Shown here: positions 34,074 through 41,954 of the stretch, piece by piece
Layout of the letters: every line of letters starts with the position of its first letter
How positions within the stretch are numbered: position 1 is the first letter of the stretch
DNA from: Dongia deserti
GTDB lineage: Bacteria; Pseudomonadota; Alphaproteobacteria; Dongiales; Dongiaceae
NCBI RefSeq assembly: GCF_003574735.1
Contig: NZ_QORW01000003.1
Coordinates: 124,001-188,000 of the forward strand
Length of the DNA: 64,000 nucleotides
Direction of reading: 5' to 3'
The notes under the pieces: model-generated
Told to the model about the DNA's origin: nothing
The model's input: the letters and a program-made list of their open reading frames with translations, nothing else
The model's database searches: none
Position numbers and translations under genes: made by a program

Positions 34074-35225
34074 ATGGATCAAACCGCGCCAACCACGACA
34101 GCCCCGATGCCGTCCAGGGCAGCACTGTCAGCCCTGTCCGAAGCCGCGGCGGTAACCGCCGGCGTCTCGCTCAGGCGGGTGCAGGACGGCAAGCGCATCA
34201 TCACGCTGGCCACCATCGGCTTCGTCGTCGTCGTGCTGATGCAGATCCTGTTCGACGCGGGCCTGCAGCCGTACGGTTTCGAGAACTGGCGGCCAATCTT
34301 GTATGCCTATGTGCTGTGGGGCATTGCGCTCGGGTTCGGCCTGGTGCGGATGCGCGGCGCTGCGGGCCACAGAGCGCTGTTCGTACTGCCGGCGGTACTG
34401 TTCACAGTCGCGATGGTGATCTTTCCGACCTTCTTCGGACTCTACATCGCATTCACCGACTGGAACCTGTCCTCCTTCGAAGGCCGGCGCTTTAGTGGTC
34501 TCAAGAATCTGTATGCCCTGTTTGCGGACCCCTATTATCGGAATGCGCTCGCAAACATGGTGTTCTATGTACTCATGGTGCTGCCGCAATATGCCATCGC
34601 ATTCGGCCTAGCGCTGTTGCTCAACGCCGATATCCGTGCGCGCAAGTTCTTCCGAGTGGCATTCCTGCTGCCTTTCATGCTGAGCCCGGTGGCGGTGAGC
34701 TGGATGATCGGCAAGTCGCTGATGGAGTATCGCTTCGGGCCGGTTGCCAAGCTCATGCGCGAGATCGGATGGGACAACCCCGCGTTCTTCACCTCACCGT
34801 GGATTGCGAAGTTCAGCATCGCGGTCATGGACGCCTGGGTTTGGATCCCGTTCATCATGATCATGCTGCTGGCTGGACTTCAGGCGCTGCCGAAGGAATT
34901 GTCGGAAGCCGCCAAGGTTGATGGTGCCAGCAAGTGGCAGGCCTTCTGGCAGATCACGTTTCCTCTGATGCTGCCGGTCAGCGTGACCGCAATCGTTCTG
35001 CGCATCATCTTCCAGCTCAAGCTCGCCGACATTGTCATCAACGTGACCTCCGGTGGACCTGGTGGCGCAACGGATACCGTCTCCTCCTTCATCTTCCGTG
35101 AATATCGCGATCGCTCGAATGTCGGCTACGGCACGATGCTGGCGGAGTTCTATCTGATCATCATCATTATCTTCATCACGCTGCTCCTGCACTGGGTAAG
35201 CCGCTGGATGAGAAAGATGCACTGA
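34074..35225 (+). CDS. CUT1 ABC transporter permease, MalF-like
   Basis: 383 residues, longer than most because of two extra N-terminal membrane segments (IITLATIGFVVVVLMQILFD and PILYAYVLWGIALGFGLV). The core has ALFVLPAVLFTVAMVIFPTFFGLY and the EAA loop ELSEAAKVDGASKWQAFWQITFPLMLP. The end overlaps nothing but the next permease starts two bases later. It forms the channel with the 35228 product. Confidence 0.9.
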   Translation: MDQTAPTTTAPMPSRAALSALSEAAAVTAGVSLRRVQDGKRIITLATIGFVVVVLMQILFDAGLQPYGFENWRPILYAYVLWGIALGFGLVRMRGAAGHRALFVLPAVLFTVAMVIFPTFFGLYIAFTDWNLSSFEGRRFSGLKNLYALFADPYYRNALANMVFYVLMVLPQYAIAFGLALLLNADIRARKFFRVAFLLPFMLSPVAVSWMIGKSLMEYRFGPVAKLMREIGWDNPAFFTSPWIAKFSIAVMDAWVWIPFIMIMLLAGLQALPKELSEAAKVDGASKWQAFWQITFPLMLPVSVTAIVLRIIFQLKLADIVINVTSGGPGGATDTVSSFIFREYRDRSNVGYGTMLAEFYLIIIIIFITLLLHWVSRWMRKMH

Positions 35226-35227
35226 CC

Positions 35228-36124
35228 ATGGCGACGCAAGCTAGAACCCTCGGCGCGAGCCATTATCCGACCCGGATCATCATCTACGGGCTGCTGATCC
35301 TCTGGGCCTTTATCTGTCTATTCCCGATCTATTGGACTTTCTCGACGTCGTTCAAGAATGCGGTCAATGTGACCCAGGGACATCTCATCCCCTGGATGGA
35401 CTTTGTGCCGGACTGGAAGGGTTGGCGATCTGTAGGCTTGTCGCCTGATACGATCGGACAGACGTCGACTGCACGCGAGGAGTTCTTGAAGCGCTTCGAG
35501 AATAGCGTCATCGCTTCGCTCAGCGCGTCCGCGCTGGCTGTGATCATCGGCTCCAGTGCGGCCTACGGCCTGAGCCGGTTCAGCTACAGGTTCGGGCCGA
35601 TGCGGAACAAGGACATCTCGTTCTTCTTCCTGGCGCAGCTCATTCTGCCGCCGGTCGTGCTCGCGATGCCGTTCCTCGTGCTCTACAAGGAGCTGGCGCT
35701 GCTCGACACGCGGATCGGCCTCATCCTGCTTTATACGTTGATGGTGCTGCCGATCGTGATCTGGATCATGCGAGACCAGTTCGACACCATCCCCCTGGAG
35801 CTGGAGCAAGCCGCACTGGTCGACGGTTGCTCCGTCTGGAGTGCGTTCCTCCGCATCGTGCTGCCGATCGCGCTGCCCGGCATGGTGGCGGCCTTCATCC
35901 TCTCGGTCATACTGTGCTGGAATGAGTATTTCTTCGCCGCCCTGCTCACCAGTACCAATGCCAAGACGCTGCCGGTGATGGTGGCGAGCCAGACCGGATC
36001 GCAAGGCATCAACTGGTGGTCCATGGCCGCCCTCTCCGCGGCCGCTATCACGCCGCTGATCGTGATCGGCATTTTCCTGGAGCGTTACATCGTCAAGGGC
36101 TTGACGGCCGGCTCGGTCAAATAG
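35228..36124 (+). CDS. CUT1 ABC transporter permease, MalG-like
   Basis: 298 residues. First membrane segment IIIYGLLILWAFICLFPIYW, later LILPPVVLAMPFLVLYK, and EAA loop ELEQAALVDGCSVWSAFLRIVLPIALPG; C-terminus YIVKGLTAGSVK is typical. Its stop overlaps that of the convergent FGGY kinase by eight bases, so transporter and kinase operons meet tail to tail. Confidence 0.9.
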   Translation: MATQARTLGASHYPTRIIIYGLLILWAFICLFPIYWTFSTSFKNAVNVTQGHLIPWMDFVPDWKGWRSVGLSPDTIGQTSTAREEFLKRFENSVIASLSASALAVIIGSSAAYGLSRFSYRFGPMRNKDISFFFLAQLILPPVVLAMPFLVLYKELALLDTRIGLILLYTLMVLPIVIWIMRDQFDTIPLELEQAALVDGCSVWSAFLRIVLPIALPGMVAAFILSVILCWNEYFFAALLTSTNAKTLPVMVASQTGSQGINWWSMAALSAAAITPLIVIGIFLERYIVKGLTAGSVK

Positions 36125-37616
36125 AATCGAGCGTGGCCATACTGGCGCGGGTCGCCGGATAGAGCTCGCGGAAAATCCGGTAGAGCTTGGCGTATCGATT
36201 GCGCACGTCTGTGTTCGGCGTAAATATTGTCGCGACCGGATTCCACGCCTCGATGTCGCTCACTTTCACGTCGCCCACCGCCATCGCTGCCAGGAAGGCA
36301 TCACCATAGCTCGCGCCGATGGTCTTCTCCCGCACGATCTGAGACCGGCCGGAGATGTCGGAGGTCGCTTGCGCCCAGACGCGGTTCTTGGTGCCGCCTC
36401 CGACGGCATAGATCTTCGCCGGCTCCTGCCCGACCTCGGCATAAGTCTCGAAGATGTGGTTTGTACCGCAGGCGATGCCTTCCAGCAGCGCACGGAACAA
36501 ATCGCCGCGTTCATGGGTCAGGTTCAGGCCGAAGATCATGCCTTTGGCCTGTGGATCGTGGATTGGTGTGCGCTCGCCCGAGAAATATGGCAGCACCACC
36601 AGGCCTTTGGCGCCGGGCGGCGATTGCGCCGCTTCTTCCGTTAGAGTGACGATCGCAGTTTCGGCATCGAGCTCGCGGGCGAATTGCTGACGGAACCAGT
36701 GTGTGAGAGTGCCGCTGGTGGCAAGGCCGGACATCGAGGCGTGCTGGCCCGGGAATAGCCACGGCGCATACCACAGCCGGCTGTCGGTCACGCGCTTCGG
36801 CGTGATCTCGACGATGAAGATGGTCGAGCCGTACATCAGCATCATGTCGCCGGGGCTGGCGACGCCGACGCTGATCGCCTCCGCTGCCGCATCGATGGTG
36901 CCGACGATGACCGGCGTTCCGACGGCAAGGCCGGTTTCGTCCGCCGCGCGTTGGGTCACCGCGCCGGCGATCTCGGTGGTCCAGGCCGGATCGGGCAGCT
37001 TGTCGAGCGCGATGATGTCTTTGGCGAGTTCATCGCTGTAGGCGAGCTGGTCGGGCAGATAGAGCGGGCTACAATTCGCCGCGGAGTAGTGATCGATCAC
37101 GAAACGGCCGCTCAGCCGATGCACCAGATACGACGTCGAGGTCAGGACCTTGTATGCCCTGGCGAAACGGTGCGGACGGTGTCTTTTCAGCCAGAGGATC
37201 TTAGGACCGACCGACTGCGAGGTCAGGGCATTGCCGCACTTGTCGATCAACCCTTGCTCTCCGATCCGCTGCGTCAGGTCCTTTATTTCCTCCGCTGCAC
37301 GCGTATCGATGCCGTAGAGCACGCCATTCATCAGCGGCGCGCCGTCTGCATCCACGGGAAGCATACAGGGGCCGATGGCGCTGGTTCCGATCGCGGCGAT
37401 GGAACTGGGCGCGATCCTGCTCTCCGCCAGCATCTTCTGCGTGACGAAGACGAAATCGCCCCACCAATCTTCCTCAGGCCGATGCTCGGCCCAGCCGGGC
37501 TGCGGCACCAGCATCTGGTGCGGGCGGGTCGCCGTCGAGACGATCCGGCCGCCCTGGTCTACGATGACGCCCTTGGTTTCGAAGGTACCAACGTCGACGC
37601 CAAGATAGTACTTCAT
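36117..37616 (-). CDS. FGGY-family carbohydrate kinase (xylulokinase-like)
   Basis: 499 residues. The phosphate-1 motif YYLGVDVGTFETKGVI is at the N-terminus; GTIDAAAEAISVGV carries the probable catalytic Asp; the C-terminal FGGY half shows LLEGIACGTNHIFETY and IYAVGGGTKNRVWAQ. It would phosphorylate an imported sugar or polyol. The specific sugar is not predictable; xylulose, erythritol-like and other pentitols are options. The ATG overlaps the stop of the M42-like gene (ATGA), so it is the third gene of the sgc-like operon. Confidence 0.9.
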   Translation of the reverse strand: MKYYLGVDVGTFETKGVIVDQGGRIVSTATRPHQMLVPQPGWAEHRPEEDWWGDFVFVTQKMLAESRIAPSSIAAIGTSAIGPCMLPVDADGAPLMNGVLYGIDTRAAEEIKDLTQRIGEQGLIDKCGNALTSQSVGPKILWLKRHRPHRFARAYKVLTSTSYLVHRLSGRFVIDHYSAANCSPLYLPDQLAYSDELAKDIIALDKLPDPAWTTEIAGAVTQRAADETGLAVGTPVIVGTIDAAAEAISVGVASPGDMMLMYGSTIFIVEITPKRVTDSRLWYAPWLFPGQHASMSGLATSGTLTHWFRQQFARELDAETAIVTLTEEAAQSPPGAKGLVVLPYFSGERTPIHDPQAKGMIFGLNLTHERGDLFRALLEGIACGTNHIFETYAEVGQEPAKIYAVGGGTKNRVWAQATSDISGRSQIVREKTIGASYGDAFLAAMAVGDVKVSDIEAWNPVATIFTPNTDVRNRYAKLYRIFRELYPATRASMATLDSI

Positions 37617-38743
37617 TCGAGATACTGATCCCGATCGAGGCTGAACTTCCGGTCGATGCGCGAGATGCCGACAACCAGCAGCTTTGCCAGGCCTTCGAGG
37701 TCCGCAAGGTCGCACATCTCGAGCGAGGAGTGAGTATAACGCGTCGGAAAGCCGAGATCGATGCAGGCGACGCCGGTGCCGGTCACCTGCACATAGGAGG
37801 AATCGGTGAGCGCGCCGATATGGGCGCTACGCTGCAGCGGAATCTTCTCCGCGACTGCCGTCTTCTCGAACAGCTCGACCAATGCCGGATGCGGGATCGT
37901 GCCGTTGAGCGTGCCGCGACCGTGGAAGCTGTATAGGCTGATGCCCGGACCGCCGCCCAGCTTGACGTCGCCGCGCTGCGTCATGTCCGGCGTGTCGGTC
38001 GCGAGAATGAGGTCGAGCTGGATCGCGATGTCTGGGTTGAGCGCCTGGGCTGCCGTGACCGCGCCGCGCAGGTTGAACTCCTCCTGCACCGAGAAGACCA
38101 GATGGAGCGTGGACCGCTTGGCGTTGCCCTTGAGCGCGCGCGCCACCTCCAGCATCACAGCGCAGCCCGCGCGGTCATCGACCGAGGTGCCGACGATGCG
38201 ACTGTTCGCCACCTCCAGCACGTTGGGCGCATAGACGATCGGGGCACCGACCACCACACCGGCCTCCGCAGCCTCCGCGGCGCTGCGAAAACCGCAGTCG
38301 ATGTAGAGATCGGAATAAGGCAGAACCTTGTATTTCTCCTCCGGCTGGGTCGCGTGATGGCTCTTGTTGGCGATGATGCCGGGAATGGTCCTGCCCTTGC
38401 CGACCGAGACGCGCACCGCCTGCGACGGCAGCGCTTTCTCCGGCACACCGCCGACACGCTCGACGCGCAGCAATCCACTTACCTCGATCTTGCGCACCAC
38501 CAGACCGAGTTGATCCATGTGCGCGAACAGCATGACTGAGGGCGCGCTCTTGTCGCCGGGCAGCGTCGCGATCAAGTTGCCCATGCGGTCGCTGTGGGAG
38601 GAAATACCGAGCTCCGAAAGTTGCTTTGCGAGCAGCCGGCGCACCGGTCCCTCATGGCCGCTGAGCCCGGAGGTCGCCATCAGGGCCGTGAGCCAGCCCT
38701 TGATCCGCTGTTGCGCGCCGCCCCGTGCCCCCCGCGCCGCCAT
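37613..38743 (-). CDS. M42-family metallopeptidase/SgcX-like protein
   Basis: 376 residues. Metal ligands of the M42 dinuclear centre are visible: FAHMDQLG, GTSVDDRAG, SVQEEFNLRGA (with the Glu general base), LATDTPD and a C-terminal RYTHSSLEM. M42 enzymes are cytosolic aminopeptidases, but close relatives (FrvX, SgcX) sit in sugar operons with unknown role. It starts two bases after the BtpA-like stop and overlaps the kinase start. Its place here argues for a deacylase or hydrolase acting on an imported, possibly amidated, carbohydrate. Confidence 0.88.
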   Translation of the reverse strand: MAARGARGGAQQRIKGWLTALMATSGLSGHEGPVRRLLAKQLSELGISSHSDRMGNLIATLPGDKSAPSVMLFAHMDQLGLVVRKIEVSGLLRVERVGGVPEKALPSQAVRVSVGKGRTIPGIIANKSHHATQPEEKYKVLPYSDLYIDCGFRSAAEAAEAGVVVGAPIVYAPNVLEVANSRIVGTSVDDRAGCAVMLEVARALKGNAKRSTLHLVFSVQEEFNLRGAVTAAQALNPDIAIQLDLILATDTPDMTQRGDVKLGGGPGISLYSFHGRGTLNGTIPHPALVELFEKTAVAEKIPLQRSAHIGALTDSSYVQVTGTGVACIDLGFPTRYTHSSLEMCDLADLEGLAKLLVVGISRIDRKFSLDRDQYLE

Positions 38744-38745
38744 GA

Positions 38746-39558
38746 TCAGTGCCCTCGCGCGGCGCGCGCGAGCCGCATGAATTCTTTCGCGCGCTCCGGA
38801 TCGATCGGGTTCCAGGTGTTGCCGTCGACCTTCAGCGCCGTGCCCACGATGCAACCGTCCGCAACGCGCAGCACATCGGCGACGGTCGCATGCTTGACAC
38901 CCGTATTGGCCAGTACCGGCGTGTCGGGCAGCACCTTCTTCACCGCCTCGAGCTCCGATAAGGCGGCCGCCTCACCGGTGATGATGCCGGAGACCAGGAT
39001 CGCATCGGGGATTGAAGAGAAAACCGCGCTGCGCGCCCGGTCCGGCAGGCTGCGCTGATCCAGCGACCAGGCGAATTCGGCGGAGATATTGTCGAACATG
39101 GCGAGGTCATGCCGCCCCAGCCGATCGCGATAGCGCATCGCCGCGCCGGCATCGGGATTCCATGGTCCCATGTCGGAGGCATAGGTGCCGGTCAGGATTT
39201 CGCGGATGAAGTGGGCGCCGGTCGCCGCAGCCAAGGCCACAGAGCTCATCGGATCCCACAGCACATTGACGCCGAATGGCACAGTGATCTCCCGCTTCAC
39301 CTGCCCGATCGCGTAGGCCATGGTGGCGGTCGAAGCGGTGTCGACCTTGAACTCGTATGGCCGGTCATTCTCGTTACCGAACATGACCGCATCGACCCCG
39401 GCGACCTGCAACGTCCGCAAGTCCTTGCGGATGCCTTCGACTAGACCATCCAGGTCCGCGTCGACATCATGGAGCGGCGATCCCGGCAAAGCGCCGAAAT
39501 GCACCATGGCAATAACGGGTTTCTTGCCCGGGAAAATCTTCGCGAATCGCGTCGTCAT
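38746..39558 (-). CDS. BtpA/SgcQ family TIM-barrel protein
   Basis: 270 residues. PVIAMVHFGALPGSP near the N-terminus, DAVMFGNENDRPY, VPFGVNVLWDP, FIREILTGTYASDMG and LANTGVKHATVADVLRVADGCIVGTALK are family hallmarks. BtpA was linked to photosystem I in cyanobacteria, and SgcQ lies in the enteric sgc locus; no reaction is established. The GxKxxTV and GTALK motifs suggest a phosphate-binding barrel. It is the first gene of a three-gene operon with M42-like and FGGY kinase genes. Confidence 0.88.
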   Translation of the reverse strand: MTTRFAKIFPGKKPVIAMVHFGALPGSPLHDVDADLDGLVEGIRKDLRTLQVAGVDAVMFGNENDRPYEFKVDTASTATMAYAIGQVKREITVPFGVNVLWDPMSSVALAAATGAHFIREILTGTYASDMGPWNPDAGAAMRYRDRLGRHDLAMFDNISAEFAWSLDQRSLPDRARSAVFSSIPDAILVSGIITGEAAALSELEAVKKVLPDTPVLANTGVKHATVADVLRVADGCIVGTALKVDGNTWNPIDPERAKEFMRLARAARGH

Positions 39559-39587
39559 GGCGGCCGGACGGCTGTTGAGGAGTGAGA

Positions 39588-39602
39588 TCAGTTGGTAACT
39601 GA
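39588..39602. promoter_or_regulatory. Palindrome upstream of the sgcQ-like operon
   Basis: TCAGTT-GGT-AACTGA is a 15-base symmetric site 30 bases upstream of the ATG at 39558. It is placed like an operator near the transcription start. Confidence 0.4.
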
Positions 39603-39708
39603 ATCCCCCACTTCCCGCAAGGCGCGCCTATCCAGCACGACAGCAGAGCGACGCTGATGCCACGTCGTGGCGCGAAGCGATATGTGCGAACTCTGGGGGA
39701 AACAGCGG

Positions 39709-40524
39709 CTAGTGATCGCTCGCCTGGATCAGGCGCATGCGATCGCCAAGCAGCTGGACGCAGGTCAGCCGGCCGGAGAAGTAGGCTCCGGTGTCGATGC
39801 CGATGCGGTTGCCCAGCAGCTCCGCTTCGCTGCGCGGCGTGTGGCCGTGAACGACGATGATGCCCTCGTCATGCTCGCCGTCGTAGGTCAGAAAAGGCCC
39901 GCGCACCCATAGGGGATCGCGATCCTCGTCGAGCCCGCTCTTGGGCAGGCGACGCCAGTCGCGCTTCAGCGCCGCGAGCCCGAACTGCGGATGAATGCCG
40001 CCATGAACGAACAGATACTGGCCGAGGCGGTAATGGTTGCCGAGCTTGAACAATTTTTCGATCCGCTCGATGCCGAGATCGGAAGCCAGCGCTGCGACGA
40101 AGGCATCCGCATCAGCGGCCTTGCCATCGGACAGCCCGAGCTCGCGCGCGATCGCGCCGGCGCCGTTGTCAAGCCAGTTCCAGAGAACGTCCTGCCGCTC
40201 AGCACCTTTGCTCTCCAGGAAGTGACGCAAGAACTGCTCATGATTTCCTGGAAGGCAGACTGGCTCCACCTTTGGATGCTGAATCCCATCCAGCACCCGC
40301 TTCAACACGGCGAGACCGGCCGGGCCGCGGTCGACGTAGTCCCCCAGCGTCACCAGCAGGGCTTTCTCGAGGCGTTCCTCATCCACGATGCGCAGGACTG
40401 CCGCGATCAAAGGTTCGAAGAGATCGGCCCGTCCATGAATGTCGCCGATGGCGAATACCGGGCGGGAAGCCGTCGCCGGCGCGGTCTGCCATTCGCCGAT
40501 TCTCGGTACAATAGACATGGCCAT
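39709..40524 (-). CDS. PPP-family metallophosphoesterase (Ser/Thr protein phosphatase-like)
   Basis: 271 residues. The metal-binding motifs GDIHGR, GDYVDRG and GNHE are in order, followed by FVHGGIHP and VVHGHTPR. These are complete for a dinuclear metallophosphatase of the bacterial PPP group (PrpA/Ap4A-hydrolase-like). ATGs at 40524 and 40518 are close together and neither has a strong binding site; 40524 is used. It is separated by 150 bases from the sgcQ-like operon on the same strand and may be independent. Confidence 0.9.
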   Translation of the reverse strand: MAMSIVPRIGEWQTAPATASRPVFAIGDIHGRADLFEPLIAAVLRIVDEERLEKALLVTLGDYVDRGPAGLAVLKRVLDGIQHPKVEPVCLPGNHEQFLRHFLESKGAERQDVLWNWLDNGAGAIARELGLSDGKAADADAFVAALASDLGIERIEKLFKLGNHYRLGQYLFVHGGIHPQFGLAALKRDWRRLPKSGLDEDRDPLWVRGPFLTYDGEHDEGIIVVHGHTPRSEAELLGNRIGIDTGAYFSGRLTCVQLLGDRMRLIQASDH

Positions 40525-40910
40525 CACGTTAGGAGCAGCGAAGCCTGCACACAATCCCCCAGAGGGAACGATACGATGGCCTAATAAAGGTTACTGATTT
40601 ATTAGCGGTCCTGGAGATGGATCATTGCGAACGATCGTCCAAATCGTGCTGGACGATCAGGTCAACGAGCGATGGCCCTACTGCGCCTGGCGCCGCGGGA
40701 ACTTGATGCGCTCCAGCAAAGGAAATGTGCGATGCAGTCCGCGACCAGCTGCTTGGCTTCGGCGATGATCAGCGGTCGTGCAGCGCCTTGCCAACGCCGC
40801 CGCCAGCCGCATGCTGTTCGACGGCGATTATCCGACAGACTGAGATTTACAGCTCGGCCAACCAGTCCTAGGCTTACACTCTGACCATCACGTCAGGGGA
40901 GCGATCGGCC
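40525..40910. other. Divergent intergenic region with two inverted repeats
   Basis: No supportable gene. CTAATAAA (40581-40588) with TTTATTAG (40598-40605) is a perfect A/T-rich dyad, and GATCGTCCA (40633-40641) with TGGACGATC (40650-40658) a perfect nine-base dyad. Both could be regulator sites or small hairpins between the phosphatase gene (minus) and the dehydrogenase gene (plus). Confidence 0.45.
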
Positions 40911-41939
40911 ATGGAACGCACGGGCTTGGGTGTGATCGGGTGTGGCTTCTTTGCGCAAAACCATCTGCATGCCTGGACGGATCTGGCGTCGAAGGGTGTC
41001 GACATCGTCGCGGTGTGCGACGTCGACGAGGCAAAGGCGCGCGCGGCCGCGGAGAAGTTCGGCGTCACGAATTGGTATAAGGATGCCGAGACGATGTTCC
41101 GCAACGAGAAGCTCGACCTGGTGGACATCGTCACCCGTGTCGAGACTCACCGGGACGTGGTCCGCCAAGCAATCCGGCATCGCGTACCGACCATCGTCCA
41201 GAAGCCGTTCGGGCCGGATCTTGCCGCCTGCCGCGCCATGGCGGACGAGGCGCAGAAGGCCGGCATCTTTTTGGCGGTGCATGAGAACTTCCGCTTCCAG
41301 GTACCGATGCGCAAGATCACGGATCTGCTGCGAGCCGGCACAATCGGAACGCCTTCCTGGGGCCGCATCAGCTTCCGCACCGGTTATGACATCTATAAGG
41401 GCCAGCCATATCTGGCGCATGAAGAAAGGTTCGTGCTGATCGATCTCGGCGTTCATGTGCTCGATATGGCGCGGGTCGTCTTGGGCGAAGTCGATCACCT
41501 GTCTGCCGAGCTGCAGCGGCGCAATCCGAATGTCCGCGGCGAAGATACCGCCACCATGCTGCTGCGGCACAGATCGGGAGCGGTCTCGATCGTGGAATGT
41601 ACCTATGAGTCACGTCGCGTGCCGGACGTTTTCCCGGAGACGTTGCTGGAGCTCGAAGGCCCGAAAGGCGCGATCATCTTGAAGCCTGGATCGGTGCTCG
41701 ATGTCACGGTCGAAGGTAAGACCACGACCCATGACGTCGATGCACCGGTCCTCAAATGGGCCGAGAGGCCGTGGCACATCATCCAGGAAAGCGTGCTGGC
41801 GACCTGCGAGCATATGCTCAAATCACTCCGCGCCGGCCGACCGGCCGATACCGCCGCATCGGACAACGTGCGCACGTTCGGACTGGTCGAAGCAGCCTAT
41901 GAAGCCGGCAGTTCCGGCCGCGCAGTACGCTTCGCCTAG
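40911..41939 (+). CDS. Gfo/Idh/MocA family oxidoreductase
   Basis: 342 residues. NAD(P)-binding GVIGCGFFAQNHL at the N-terminus, IVAVCDVDEAKA, the EKP-type motif present as VQKPFGPD (Gln replaces the usual Glu), and VHENFRFQVPM. The C-terminal alpha/beta domain has GVHVLDMARVVLG with the likely catalytic His region. It probably oxidises a sugar, inositol or related alcohol. AGGGGAGCG precedes the ATG. It is convergent with the flavoprotein gene with a 15-base gap. Confidence 0.88.
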   Translation: MERTGLGVIGCGFFAQNHLHAWTDLASKGVDIVAVCDVDEAKARAAAEKFGVTNWYKDAETMFRNEKLDLVDIVTRVETHRDVVRQAIRHRVPTIVQKPFGPDLAACRAMADEAQKAGIFLAVHENFRFQVPMRKITDLLRAGTIGTPSWGRISFRTGYDIYKGQPYLAHEERFVLIDLGVHVLDMARVVLGEVDHLSAELQRRNPNVRGEDTATMLLRHRSGAVSIVECTYESRRVPDVFPETLLELEGPKGAIILKPGSVLDVTVEGKTTTHDVDAPVLKWAERPWHIIQESVLATCEHMLKSLRAGRPADTAASDNVRTFGLVEAAYEAGSSGRAVRFA

Positions 41940-41954
41940 AACGACAGGTGCGCG

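Noticed and set aside
40672-40884. Small open frame in the phosphatase-dehydrogenase gap
   Set aside because: Arg-rich composition, no binding site and no family resemblance.
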